Of a stretch of DNA of 57,173 nt, positions 34,756 to 43,910 are shown piece by piece. Source of the stretch: Shimia sp. Its GTDB lineage: Bacteria; Pseudomonadota; Alphaproteobacteria; Rhodobacterales; Rhodobacteraceae. Under the pieces are notes generated by a model, which made no database searches, was not told the origin of the DNA, and saw only the letters and a program-made list of their open reading frames with translations. Every line of letters begins with the position of its first letter. Position 1 is the stretch's first letter. The stretch spans positions 1 through 57,173 of the forward strand of contig JAAENN010000339.1 in NCBI GenBank assembly GCA_024224295.1, read 5' to 3'. The translations under genes and the position numbers were made by a program.

Positions 34756-35310
34756 CTAGAGCTTTTCACCAGGCGCTTCTCTAGACGGTGGCGGCTTATA
34801 CAAACTGCGCTCCGGTAGCCACGGGTTCAGCTCTAAAGCCGCTGCTAAAGCATCCTGAGCCTCTGCCTCACGCCCCAAGCCGATTAGCGTTAAAGCCTTT
34901 CCAGATAAAGCTGCAACATGGCGTGGAGACAACTCAATCGCGCGGTCTAGATCTGGCAAAGCTGCCTGAAAGTCTTGTCGCAGAAAATTCACAAACGCCC
35001 TTTGGTTGTAGCCCTCGGCGTAGTTAGGACAATAACTCACCAAACGATCAAAATCTTCACGCGCACCCAGTAGGTCCCAAGACGATCGTTTTACCATCCC
35101 ACGATCGAGAATTTCCTGCGCGGTTTCGTCCGGCGCGTCTGCCCAGAGCGCCCACATGTCATTGGACAGCTCCTGCGCGGTCAGTTGGTTATCCGCCACC
35201 TGAACTAAAGCAATCAACGCATCAACCTCTGCGGAATGGTCCGGTGCCTGTGGGCACTCCCCCGCAAAAGCCGTCCCAACAGAAAACAGAAAAGCACAAA
35301 CAGGCTTCAT
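34756..35310 (-). CDS. Secreted TPR-repeat protein
   Basis: A 184-residue periplasmic protein with a signal peptide (MKPVCAFLFSVGTAFA, cleavage before GECPQ). Two or three tetratricopeptide-like helical pairs follow: MVKRSSWDLLGAREDFDRLVSYCPNYAEGYNQRAFVNFLRQDFQAALPDLDRAIELSPRHVAALSGKALTLIGLGREAEAQDALAAALELNP. Such repeats bind partner proteins or peptides; partner unknown. It ends in a proline-rich tail. It is isolated between tRNA-Leu and the Lrp-type gene. Confidence 0.85.
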   Translation of the reverse strand: MKPVCAFLFSVGTAFAGECPQAPDHSAEVDALIALVQVADNQLTAQELSNDMWALWADAPDETAQEILDRGMVKRSSWDLLGAREDFDRLVSYCPNYAEGYNQRAFVNFLRQDFQAALPDLDRAIELSPRHVAALSGKALTLIGLGREAEAQDALAAALELNPWLPERSLYKPPPSREAPGEKL

Positions 35311-35346
35311 GCCTCATGTTGGCATGACCGAAGCTTCCTCCAAAAG

Positions 35347-35820
35347 TCACATCTCCGCGAGGCCCGCTTCTTTCACCGCCTGCATGGCAACGTAAGTCGA
35401 CGTGCTGGCAACATAGGGTAACGCCGAAATCGTCTCCCCGAGTACATGCCGATAGGCGGCCATATTCGTGGTCCTGACCTTAAGCAAATAGTCAAAATGA
35501 CTGGCAATCATATGGACCTGCTCAATTTCCGGAACTTCCGCTACCGCCGCATTAAAGGCCTGCAAAGCCTTCTCTCGCGTCTCAGATAGCCTAACTTCTA
35601 CAAAGGCAACATGATCCAATCCGAGCCGGATAGGATCCAGTAACGCTCTGTAGCCGGTAATCACACCTTCGCTCTCAAGTCTTCGCAAACGCGCTTGCGT
35701 TGGGCTCTTGGACAATCCGATTTCCTTCGCAAGATCCGTAATGGAAATCCGCCCGTCCCGCGCCAGAACATTTAGAATCGACCGGTCATAGCGATCCAGA
35801 TCAAACTTGTCGTTTTGCAA
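35347..35820 (-). CDS. putR: Lrp/AsnC-family regulator of putA
   Basis: A 157-residue regulator with an N-terminal helix-turn-helix (DRSILNVLARDGRISITDLAKEIGLSKSPTQARLRRLESEGVITGYRA) and an AsnC ligand domain (VRLSETREKALQAFNAAVAEVPEIEQVHMIASHFDYLLKVRTTNMAAYRHVL). It is divergent from putA and separated by 105 bp. This is the arrangement of PutR, the proline-responsive activator of putA in alphaproteobacteria. It fits the lack of a DNA-binding domain in this PutA. The symbol is based on family and context. Confidence 0.85.
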   Translation of the reverse strand: MQNDKFDLDRYDRSILNVLARDGRISITDLAKEIGLSKSPTQARLRRLESEGVITGYRALLDPIRLGLDHVAFVEVRLSETREKALQAFNAAVAEVPEIEQVHMIASHFDYLLKVRTTNMAAYRHVLGETISALPYVASTSTYVAMQAVKEAGLAEM

Positions 35821-35896
35821 AGCCTACACCCCATTTTTCAGCCACGATGGCAATCCTGGAGGCAACCTTCAGTCAAATGGACCGCGAATGCAAAGG

Positions 35897-35902
35897 TATA
35901 CT
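35897..35902 (+). promoter_or_regulatory. Candidate -10 of putA
   Basis: TATACT is a strong -10 hexamer 24 bp before the putA ATG. No good -35 lies at the normal distance, as expected for an activator-dependent promoter such as an Lrp-type one. Confidence 0.4.
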
Positions 35903-35925
35903 GGAGTAAAGGACAGGAGACCTCC

Positions 35926-38900
35926 ATGAGCAACGCGCGCGAACTGATCGACACCAGCACTTACCGCAAAGAAGCACCTTTAGTGGAGGAGCTTATGGCC
36001 GCAAGTGGCCTGAGCAGCGCCGACCGCAAGGCCATCTGTGACAAAGGTGCCTCGTTAGTGCGCGAAATCCGCGAAGAGACCAGCCCAGGAATGATGGAGG
36101 TCTTCCTGGCGGAATACGGCCTCTCTACAGACGAAGGCGTGGCGCTGATGTGCTTGGCTGAAGCGCTCCTACGTGTACCGGATGCGGATACCATAGACGC
36201 GTTGATTGAAGACAAAATTGCTCCGTCCGATTGGGGGAAGCATCTGGGTCAATCTACATCTTCACTTGTGAACGCCTCTACATGGGCCTTGTTGCTCACT
36301 GGTAAGGTCATGGACGACCAAAACACCGGCTTGGTAGGTACGCTGCGTGGCGCTGTAAAACGCCTTGGCGAACCAGTAATCCGCACCGCTGTTGGGCGTG
36401 CGATGAAAGAAATGGGCCGGCAATTTGTGCTTGGCGAGTCCATCACTTCCGCCATGAAACGCGCTGAAAGCATGGAGAAAAAGGGCTATACCTACTCCTA
36501 CGACATGTTGGGGGAAGCGGCCAAAACCGACGCCGACGCGATGCGCTATCACCTTGCGTACTCCCGCGCGATCACGGCCATAGCCTCGGCCTGCACCCAT
36601 GCGGACACCCGCGACAACCCCGGCATCTCCGTAAAACTATCGGCTCTGCACCCACGCTATGAGGTGGCGCAAAAAGACCGAGTCATGGAAGAGCTGGTCC
36701 CGCGCCTGCGCTCTCTCGCGCTGCTGGCAAAATCGGCTGGCATGGGACTTAACATCGACGCGGAAGAAGCCGACCGGCTGGCTATTTCCATGGATGTCAT
36801 TGAAACCGTGCTCAGCGAGCCAGCATTGGCCGGTTGGGACGGCTTCGGCGTGGTCGTACAAGCCTATGGCAAACGTGCAAGCGCAACGCTGGACTACCTC
36901 TACGAGCTCTCGCAAAAACTGGACCGCAAGATCATGGTGCGGCTTGTAAAAGGTGCTTATTGGGATACCGAAGTCAAACGCGCACAGGTCGAAGGAATCG
37001 ACGGCTTCCCGGTCTTCACCAACAAAGCTGCCACAGACGTCTCCTACATTGCCAATGCGCGCAAGCTGCTGAGCATGACGGACCGCATCTACCCGCAATT
37101 TGCGACGCACAACGCTCATACAGTGGCGGCAATCCTGCATATGGCGAAAGACAAAACCGCCTTTGAATTCCAACGGTTACACGGCATGGGCGAAGCTCTG
37201 CACGACATTGTACTGCAGGATCAAAGCACCCGTTGCCGGATTTACGCCCCTGTTGGTGCACACCGCGATCTGCTTGCCTATTTGGTGCGTCGCCTGCTGG
37301 AAAATGGCGCAAACTCATCGTTCGTGAACCAGATCGTGGACGAGGAGGTTCCCGCCGAAACTGTCGCCAGCGACCCCTTTGACCAGGTGCAATCCACCGA
37401 AGGCCAACTGCCGCGTGGCCCAGAGCTCTTTGCACCGGAGCGGGTGAATTCCAGGGGCTTTGATCTAACCGACAAACCCACATTGGACGCTTTGGACATG
37501 GCACGTGAGCTGTTCCGAAATACGCAATGGAACGCGGCTCCGCTATTGGCGAAGGACCCAGCGCCAGAATCAGCACAACCGGTGGACAACCCATTCCTGC
37601 CAACCGACAGCCCAGGCACCGTGGCGCATGCCAGCGCGGCGGACGTGGAAAGCGCCTTGAGCGCGGCCAAGCCTTGGGGCGACCCCCCAGAGGAACGCGG
37701 CGATGTGCTGGCCAGAGCGGCAGATCTCTATGAGGCAAACTACGGCGCGCTCTTTGCCCTGCTGACCCGCGAGGCAGGCAAAACGCCCAACGACGCAGTG
37801 GCCGAATTGCGCGAAGCCGTTGATTTTTTGCGCTACTACGGCGCAAACGCACCGAGCGCTCCGGCCGCAGGTGTGTTCACCTGCATCTCCCCGTGGAACT
37901 TCCCACTGGCGATCTTCTCAGGACAGGTCGCGGCTGCTTTGGCCGCAGGCAATGCTGTTCTTGCCAAGCCAGCGGATCAAACACCGCTGATCGCTTTTGA
38001 GGCCGTCAAACTCCTCCACGAAGCAGGCGTTCCCCGTGATGCGCTGCAACTTCTGCCCGGCACAGGCGCAACCGTTGGTGCTGCGCTGACATCCGATCCG
38101 AGAGTCAACGGCGTCGCCTTCACTGGCTCCACCGCCACGGCCCTGCGCATTCGGTCCACAATGGCGGACAACATGGCCCCTGGCGCGCCCTTGATTGCTG
38201 AGACGGGCGGCTTGAACGTCATGATTGTGGACAGCACCGCCCTGCCCGAACAAGCCGTAACGGCCATTGTCGAGAGCGCCTTCCAATCCGCCGGCCAGCG
38301 CTGTTCTGCATTGCGCTGCCTCTATGTGCAGGAAGACATAGCAGCAAACCTGCTGGAGATGCTGACCGGCGCAATGAAGGAACTCTCGCTGGGCGACCCA
38401 TGGCTGCTGTCCACAGACAGCGGACCAGTTATTGACGAGGCGGCGCGTCGTGGGATTGCCGACCATATCGCGCAAGCCCAATCGGAAGGCCGTGTGCTGT
38501 TCCAGCTGCCCACGCCGCAAACCGGTACTTTCATTGCGCCAACCCTGATCAAGGTGAATGGCATTGCGGAACTGGAAGGCGAGATATTTGGGCCCGTTTT
38601 GCATGTCGCCACCTTCAAGTCCAACGAGTTGGACGCAGTGATTGATGCGATCAATGCCACCGGCTATGGGCTGACGTTTGGCCTACAGACCCGAATTGAT
38701 GACCGCGTGCAGCATGTCTCAGATCGTGTGAAAGCCGGCAACATCTACGTAAACCGCAACCAGATCGGCGCGATTGTCGGCTCGCAACCCTTTGGTGGCG
38801 AAGGGCTTTCCGGCACCGGGCCGAAAGCGGGCGGTCCGCACTACCTCGCACGGTTTGCGGCCGTGGCATCTGAAGACGCAGGCTCTTGGGACGGCGTGAT

Positions 38901-39351
38901 GCCCGCAGATGTGGTACAGGCAGAGCTGGACAAAGCAAACCGAGCAGCAAGCCAAACGCACGGCACGACCATTTCCTTACCCGGCCCCACTGGTGAGTCC
39001 AATCGCTTGTCCAGCTACCCGCGAGAGCCAATGCTGTGTATGGGGCCAGGCCCTGAGGCCGCTAAGAAGCAGGCCGAAATTGTGCAAAGCCTCGGTGGCC
39101 AAGCCATTTTGGCAACAGGAGAACTTCCTGCGTCGGCGCTCGCCACCCTGCGAGACGTTTCTGGCGCCATTTGGTGGGGCGATGCAGCTCAAGCGCGCTC
39201 CTACGATCAGGCGCTGGCGCAGCGGGATGGGCCAATCTTGCCACTGATCACCGGACGACCAGATGCGGCGCGTGTGCTGGGCGAACGTCATGTTTGTGTG
39301 GACACCACAGCAGCGGGCGGCAACGCGGCGCTTTTGAGCGGGAGCAGTTGA
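35926..39351 (+). CDS. putA: Bifunctional proline dehydrogenase / delta-1-pyrroline-5-carboxylate dehydrogenase
   Basis: Oxidises proline to glutamate in two steps with substrate channelling. ATG 35926 (CAGGAG upstream) gives 1141 residues. The FAD-dependent PRODH barrel occupies about residues 60-480 ([61 protein letters not shown]). The aldehyde dehydrogenase module runs from about 540 to 990 with [37 protein letters not shown] and the catalytic cysteine in [10 protein letters not shown] near residue 793. The C-terminal segment is family-typical. There is no ribbon-helix-helix domain, so regulation falls to the adjacent Lrp-type protein. Confidence 0.97.
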   Translation: MSNARELIDTSTYRKEAPLVEELMAASGLSSADRKAICDKGASLVREIREETSPGMMEVFLAEYGLSTDEGVALMCLAEALLRVPDADTIDALIEDKIAPSDWGKHLGQSTSSLVNASTWALLLTGKVMDDQNTGLVGTLRGAVKRLGEPVIRTAVGRAMKEMGRQFVLGESITSAMKRAESMEKKGYTYSYDMLGEAAKTDADAMRYHLAYSRAITAIASACTHADTRDNPGISVKLSALHPRYEVAQKDRVMEELVPRLRSLALLAKSAGMGLNIDAEEADRLAISMDVIETVLSEPALAGWDGFGVVVQAYGKRASATLDYLYELSQKLDRKIMVRLVKGAYWDTEVKRAQVEGIDGFPVFTNKAATDVSYIANARKLLSMTDRIYPQFATHNAHTVAAILHMAKDKTAFEFQRLHGMGEALHDIVLQDQSTRCRIYAPVGAHRDLLAYLVRRLLENGANSSFVNQIVDEEVPAETVASDPFDQVQSTEGQLPRGPELFAPERVNSRGFDLTDKPTLDALDMARELFRNTQWNAAPLLAKDPAPESAQPVDNPFLPTDSPGTVAHASAADVESALSAAKPWGDPPEERGDVLARAADLYEANYGALFALLTREAGKTPNDAVAELREAVDFLRYYGANAPSAPAAGVFTCISPWNFPLAIFSGQVAAALAAGNAVLAKPADQTPLIAFEAVKLLHEAGVPRDALQLLPGTGATVGAALTSDPRVNGVAFTGSTATALRIRSTMADNMAPGAPLIAETGGLNVMIVDSTALPEQAVTAIVESAFQSAGQRCSALRCLYVQEDIAANLLEMLTGAMKELSLGDPWLLSTDSGPVIDEAARRGIADHIAQAQSEGRVLFQLPTPQTGTFIAPTLIKVNGIAELEGEIFGPVLHVATFKSNELDAVIDAINATGYGLTFGLQTRIDDRVQHVSDRVKAGNIYVNRNQIGAIVGSQPFGGEGLSGTGPKAGGPHYLARFAAVASEDAGSWDGVMPADVVQAELDKANRAASQTHGTTISLPGPTGESNRLSSYPREPMLCMGPGPEAAKKQAEIVQSLGGQAILATGELPASALATLRDVSGAIWWGDAAQARSYDQALAQRDGPILPLITGRPDAARVLGERHVCVDTTAAGGNAALLSGSS

Positions 39352-39382
39352 CCTTCCGCACAAATCCCCGCAGCTTGGCGCC

Positions 39383-40133
39383 ATGTTTCCAATACGCGAC
39401 CACAACCCCTCCGGACGCACGCCTTATGTCGTCTATGCGCTGATTCTTCTGAACGTCGGGGTTTTCCTGACATATCAGCCAATTATGGGGGACAATCAGC
39501 GTCTGGCCCAGTTCTTTCTGGACTGGGCCTTGCTGCCTAGTGAAGTCACTGAAGGACGCCAATTGCATGGCCTTTTGACCTCCATGTTCCTGCACGGCGG
39601 CTGGATGCATCTCCTGGGCAACATGCTGTTCCTATGGATCTTTGGCGACAACCTTGAGGACGAAATGGGCCACTTCGGCTTTTTGGCCTTTTACCTCCTA
39701 TCTGGCCTCGGCGCGGATTTTGCCCAGATTGCCGCCGATCCGGAAAGCCAAATTCCGATGGTCGGTGCCTCCGGCGCCATCGGCCGGGGTAATGGGGGGC
39801 TACCTTTTGCTTTTTCCCAAGGCAAAGGTCGATATCTTGCTGATATTGATCATCATTTTCCGCATCTTCACTATTCCCGCTTGGGTCATGTTGGGAGTCT
39901 GGTTCGCGCTGCAGGTGTTTAATGGCGTGGCGGTCGACACAGCCGGTGGCGGGGTTGCGCATTGGGCCCATGCGGGCGGTTTTATTGTGGGGGCGGTTCT
40001 GGCGATCCCTGCGTGGTTGAAACGCGGCGGCACGCGTTATTGGCTGCAAACCCATGGCCATCCACCGCAACCTGAAGCCAAGTATAAGTTGAGTCAAAGT
40101 TCCGTGCCCCGCGTGAGGAGAAAACGTCGATGA
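39383..40133 (+). pseudogene. Rhomboid-family intramembrane protease, interrupted by a one-base frameshift
   Basis: Frame 1 from ATG 39383 encodes a normal rhomboid N-terminus (MFPIRDHNPSGRTPYVVYALILLNVGVF), HGGWMHLLGNMLFLWIFGDNLEDEMG and VGASGAI with the active-site serine. It then leaves the family sequence. The continuation GVMGGYLLLFPKAKVDILLILI...WFALQVFNG and the active-site histidine in HWAHAGGF lie in another frame. Removing one G at 39782-39783 restores ATC GCC GGG GTA ATG and a protein of about 250 residues. Either a recent mutation or a sequencing/assembly error. The last codons overlap the next gene by four bases, which argues the intact form was the functional one. Confidence 0.85.
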
Positions 40134-40498
40134 GTCAAAAACTTACCTGTTTCTGCGGCTCTGTGGAACTGCGGGTCACACTCACACAAGGCCCAAGTGA
40201 AGCCATGCTCTGCGACTGTTCCTTTTGCCGCCGACGGGCCGTGCCCAATGTGGATGTGAAACTTGCGGACTTACAGGTGGTCAAAGGCCATGAGTGTCTG
40301 ACGCTGTACACTTGGGGCACCGGCACAGCAAAACACTACTTCTGCCGGAACTGTGGCATCTACACGCATCACCAGCGCCGCTCACGTCCGGAAGTATACG
40401 GCGTCAATATTGGCGCACTGGAAGGTGTGAACCCCAGCGACTTTGCGCCTTTCGGCTGGGTTGACGGTGTCAATCATCCGTCAGACAAAAAAACCTGA
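40130..40498 (+). CDS. GFA-family zinc protein
   Basis: A 122-residue protein of the glutathione-dependent formaldehyde-activating (GFA/CENP-V) family. The zinc cysteines are visible in order: TCFCGSVEL, MLCDCSFCRRRA and FCRNCGIYTHH. Many members lack proven activity with formaldehyde. The start ATG overlaps the rhomboid stop (ATGA), and its stop lies inside the terminator stem of the convergent inositol-phosphatase gene. Family call is firm, function open. Confidence 0.9.
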   Translation: MSQKLTCFCGSVELRVTLTQGPSEAMLCDCSFCRRRAVPNVDVKLADLQVVKGHECLTLYTWGTGTAKHYFCRNCGIYTHHQRRSRPEVYGVNIGALEGVNPSDFAPFGWVDGVNHPSDKKT

Positions 40499-40515
40499 CC
40501 CAATTGGGCCAGGTT
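40486..40515 (-). terminator. Intrinsic terminator of the suhB-type gene
   Basis: AACCTG (40492-40497) pairs with CAGGTT (40510-40515), extended by CCC/GGG across an A-C mismatch. On the minus strand a run of seven T follows. The stem contains the GFA stop codon, so convergent genes share it. Confidence 0.8.
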
Positions 40516-40560
40516 CTACATTTTCACAGAATTGCAAAAGCCGGATAAGCGCCGCGCACG

Positions 40561-41352
40561 TTACCCGTTGCGGATGACTTTTGCGAAGGTGGAGAAAATC
40601 GGCTCATTGGCCACGATCAGCTCACCATCTTCCAAAATGTTACCTTCTCGGTGCATCGGCTCCACTAGAGCGCCCGCTTCTTTGGCAATCAACAGACCAG
40701 CAGCCACGTCCCAAGGCTGCAGCTTACGCTCCCAGAAGCCTTCATAGCGGCCTGCGGCCACATAGGCGAGATCCAAAGATGCTGCGCCAAAGCGGCGTAC
40801 ACCAGCGGTAGCTGGCAAAATCCGTGCGAGGTCTTGCAGGGTTTCTGGCAGGTCGGCCCGACCGGCAAAAGGCAGGCCAGTGGCAAAGATCGACTCGATC
40901 ATGCGGTGACGGCCGGACACGCGCATGCGCAGGCTGTCGTTCAGCCAGGCACCCTCGCCTTTTTCCGCGTAAAACATCTCATCTTTGGCAGCGTCAAACA
41001 CCACACCAGCAACGATTTCGCCTTTATGTTCCAAAGCGATAGAGATCGCCCAGTGAGGCAAGCCGTGCAAGAAGTTGGTGGTGCCATCCAGCGGATCAAC
41101 GATCCAACGGCGGGTCGGGTCTTTGCCTGCAATCTCGCCGCCTTCTTCGGCGATCCAGCCATAGGTTGGGCGCGCACCCAGCAGCTCTTCTTTCAGGATT
41201 TCTTCGGCGGCGATGTCGGCGCGGCTGACAAAGTCGCCTGCCCCTTTGGTCGACACCTGTAGGTTTTCAACTTCGCGGAAGTCTTTGACCAGCGACCGGC
41301 CCGCTTTGCGAGCGGCCTTCATCATGATGTTCAGATTTGCGCTGCCCGGCAT
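40561..41352 (-). CDS. suhB: Inositol monophosphatase family protein, SuhB-like
   Basis: Mg-dependent phosphatase. ATG 41352 (AGGAG eight bases upstream) gives 263 residues; a longer open frame upstream is not needed. Motifs are GWIAEEGGEIAGKDPTRRWIVDPLDGTTNFLHGLPHWAISIAL (metal site WIVDPLDGTTNF) and the second site in LQPWDVAAGLLIAKEAGALV. E. coli SuhB also acts in rRNA transcription; whether this one does is not known. It is divergent from the CurA-like gene. Confidence 0.93.
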   Translation of the reverse strand: MPGSANLNIMMKAARKAGRSLVKDFREVENLQVSTKGAGDFVSRADIAAEEILKEELLGARPTYGWIAEEGGEIAGKDPTRRWIVDPLDGTTNFLHGLPHWAISIALEHKGEIVAGVVFDAAKDEMFYAEKGEGAWLNDSLRMRVSGRHRMIESIFATGLPFAGRADLPETLQDLARILPATAGVRRFGAASLDLAYVAAGRYEGFWERKLQPWDVAAGLLIAKEAGALVEPMHREGNILEDGELIVANEPIFSTFAKVIRNG

Positions 41353-41535
41353 GGCACGGCTCCTTTTGACACAGAGCGCGCGTATACGCCCGTAATCCCT
41401 TTTTGCCAAGGCCTTATAGGGCCTATTGCGCCGGTTAGGAAACGCCGCGTCACTAAAACTGGTTAAAAGCTGCCGACCCTTGCCAGATAAGAGTGTCCCG
41501 CCCAAGCTGTATTCAAAGCTTTGGAGGACACCCAA

Positions 41536-42576
41536 ATGACAGAACAGATGCAGCGCATGGTGCTGGCCAGCCGCCCGACAGGCGAGCCGAAGGACGAAAA
41601 TTTCCGTTTGGAAACAGTGAACTTACCCGAGATTGGCGAGGGCGAAGTGCTGGTACGTGTGCACTACATGTCGTTGGATCCTTACATGCGCGGGCGGATG
41701 GATGACGCAAAATCCTACTCCGCAGCGGTGCAGATTGGAGAAACCATGGGAGGGGGTGCAGTGGGAGAGGTAATTGCCTCAAACCACAAGGACTTTGCCC
41801 CCGGCGATTTTGCCCTTGGCATGTTTGGCTGGGCCACCCATGGCGTGGCAAAAGGCCATGAAATACAGAAACTTAACCCCGAGCTGGCCCCCATCACCAC
41901 AGCGCTTGGTGTGATGGGTATGCCGGGCTTTACCGGATGGTACGGGTTGACCGAGCTGGGCAAACCCCAAGAAGGCGAAACGCTGGTTGTGGGCGCGGCG
42001 ACAGGGCCAGTTGGGTCCATGGTGGGGCAAATTGCCAAATCCATGGGTCTGCGTGTGGTTGGCATTGCCGGTGGTGTCGAGAAATGTGCAAAGGCAACAG
42101 AGACTTACGGCTTTGATGCCTGCATTGATCACAAGGCCTTTGAGACGGCAAGCGATCTGCGCAAGGCTGTCGCGGCAGAATGTCCGCAAGGGCTTGATAT
42201 CTATTTTGAAAATGTCGGCGGCAAGCTGTTGGACGCGGTACTGCCGTTGATGAATGTTGGCGGGCGTATTCCGCTCTGTGGCATGATTGCGTGGTACAAC
42301 GCCGGAGGACTAGGTGCAGACGCGGCGATGGAGAGCCTGACGGGGCCACGCCTATGGCGGACTATTCTGGTTAACCAACTGTCGGTGAACGGCTTTATTA
42401 TCTCCAACCACTACGACCGTTATGGCGATTTTCTGCGCGACGTCGGGCCAAAACTGGCCGCTGGAGAGATCGCTTATGGGGAGGACATTGCCGAAGGGTT
42501 GGAGAATGCGCCCGCGGCATTCCGCTCTCTACTGAGAGGCGGAAACAAGGGGAAACAACTGGTAAAACTGATATAA
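41536..42576 (+). CDS. NADP-dependent oxidoreductase, CurA-like (MDR superfamily)
   Basis: A zinc-free medium-chain reductase of 346 residues. ATG 41536 has GGAGG eight bases before it. MQRMVLASRPTGEPKDENFRLE is the usual N-terminus. VHYMSLDPYMRGRM, FTGWYGLTELGKPQEGETLVVGAATGPVGSMVGQIAK (nucleotide fold), GLDIYFENVGGKLLDAVLPLMNVGGRIPLCGMIAWYN and the last block ENAPAAFRSLLRGGNKGKQLVKL are all typical of CurA/leukotriene B4 12-hydroxydehydrogenase relatives. Probable alkenal or enone reductase; substrate not known. Confidence 0.94.
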   Translation: MTEQMQRMVLASRPTGEPKDENFRLETVNLPEIGEGEVLVRVHYMSLDPYMRGRMDDAKSYSAAVQIGETMGGGAVGEVIASNHKDFAPGDFALGMFGWATHGVAKGHEIQKLNPELAPITTALGVMGMPGFTGWYGLTELGKPQEGETLVVGAATGPVGSMVGQIAKSMGLRVVGIAGGVEKCAKATETYGFDACIDHKAFETASDLRKAVAAECPQGLDIYFENVGGKLLDAVLPLMNVGGRIPLCGMIAWYNAGGLGADAAMESLTGPRLWRTILVNQLSVNGFIISNHYDRYGDFLRDVGPKLAAGEIAYGEDIAEGLENAPAAFRSLLRGGNKGKQLVKLI

Positions 42577-42626
42577 GTGTCCGCTGACGCAACGGGTGAG
42601 ATTAAGGTTTGGCAAAAGCCAAAAAC

Positions 42627-42670
42627 CAAGTCGGTATTGCGTCGGTATCGCGACTGTTTTGCGGAGGTGG
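42627..42670 (-). repeat. Dispersed repeat, family I (11-bp units), copy C
   Basis: Inverted with respect to copies A and B. Read on the minus strand it contains CGCAAAACAGT, CGCGATACCGA, CGCAATACCGA. It lies between the convergent CurA-like and Hint genes, followed by a hairpin GGGGT/ACCCC at 42671-42684. Confidence 0.65.
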
Positions 42671-42715
42671 GGGTTTCGTACCCCTGCCTCCGGTAAACAC
42701 AACGGGCGTTGCTCG

Positions 42716-43750
42716 TTAATGCATCAAAATCTGCGCTTCGCGCACCTTGAGCGATGGCCGCGCATCTTCGCCATAGACGTGGACACCTTCAGAGAGCAGT
42801 TCCGGAAACAACTCATAAATCTCATCCTGTACCGCCTGCGCCATGGAGGAGAGGCCCTCATGGCCCGGCATGAAACTCTCGCTTGGAATGCCGCCTCCAT
42901 AAATGATCTCGTGACGATCAAACAAAAGATGCAAGTAGGTAACTTCGGCCTCTTCTACCTGCACAATGGTGTCACCGTTGATGAGCGCCTGAGCGGGAAC
43001 CAGCACCTCACGCTCACCAAAGTTCACCTCGACCCGCCAGCCGCGCAGCATCATGCGGTGTTGTGGAGACACCATGAGCGGCACGTCATTGCCAAGCGCA
43101 CCCGGTGCAAAGCGGATCGGTGCCAAAGCACCGCGTGCCGGCACCGTGCGGCGACCGATCCAGCGCAGCGGCTGAAACCCATGGTCCATGGTTAAGATCA
43201 AGTCGCCAGGCTCTAACGCTTCGACCGGGCGCTCGCCTGACTGTGTGATGATTTTGGTACCTTCAACAAAACACGGTACAAAGTCCCATTCCTCACGGCT
43301 CGATGTCAGGCCGGAAAAATTGTTGCCCAACAGGCCATCTAGGCTGATGGATTGGATAGGTCCTGCTTCAAGCGCGGCCTGATCGGCGTTGTCAGAAAAC
43401 TCTGGCGCGAGATAGGCGTTGCCGTTGGTGTCTTGAAATAGCACGGCGGAATAGGTCGCGGTCGACCCATCCACGTAGGTGATGGTGGCGTTGTAGACGG
43501 CGGTGCCGTCAAAGGTCTGAGGACTTCCGCCATCCACCGTAAAGCGATCGTTCGGGCTGTTGTCCATGTCATAGAATGATCCAACGTTGCCAAAGCGCGA
43601 GATCTCGACAAAGTCATTTACAAGAGGATTGCCCGGACCACCAAAGGTCAACCCCTCCAAAGCCGACGCATTTTCCGCGCGTGTGTTGCCTTCGATAGTG
43701 TCGATATCGGCCAGTTGACCGATTGAGATTGCATTAAACGTGGTAGGCAT
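42716..43750 (-). CDS. Hint-domain (Hedgehog/intein) protein
   Basis: A 344-residue protein starting at ATG 43750. Residues 1-155 form an uncharacterised beta-rich domain (FNAISIGQLADIDTIEGNTRAENA; FTVDGGSPQTFDGTAVYNATITYVDG). A Hint module begins at Cys160 (FVPCFVEGTKIITQSGERPVEALEPGDLILTMDHGFQPLRWIGRR), with PLMVSPQHRMML and a conserved VPAQALING...VTYLHLLFDRHEIIYGGGIPSESFMPG. This is the layout of roseobacter Hint_2 proteins, often secreted by type I systems. The likely activity is self-cleavage at the cysteine; it lacks RTX repeats and a signal peptide. No partner exporter is adjacent. Confidence 0.9.
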   Translation of the reverse strand: MPTTFNAISIGQLADIDTIEGNTRAENASALEGLTFGGPGNPLVNDFVEISRFGNVGSFYDMDNSPNDRFTVDGGSPQTFDGTAVYNATITYVDGSTATYSAVLFQDTNGNAYLAPEFSDNADQAALEAGPIQSISLDGLLGNNFSGLTSSREEWDFVPCFVEGTKIITQSGERPVEALEPGDLILTMDHGFQPLRWIGRRTVPARGALAPIRFAPGALGNDVPLMVSPQHRMMLRGWRVEVNFGEREVLVPAQALINGDTIVQVEEAEVTYLHLLFDRHEIIYGGGIPSESFMPGHEGLSSMAQAVQDEIYELFPELLSEGVHVYGEDARPSLKVREAQILMH

Positions 43751-43910
43751 GGACAAAACTGGAGCCGCCCGCGCCACAGCCCTGACAGAGGCCAAGTGCG
43801 CGATGGGAGGTACTCCACCCCCTAAACTGATGAACCGTTACACAACAACATGGACGCGACTGACCAAATTGTTCAGGGGGAGAAATACAAGAAAACTCTC
43901 ACCATACAGT

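Noticed and set aside
37016-37852. Long frame opposite putA
   Set aside because: Arg/Pro-rich shadow of putA codons; no start signal.
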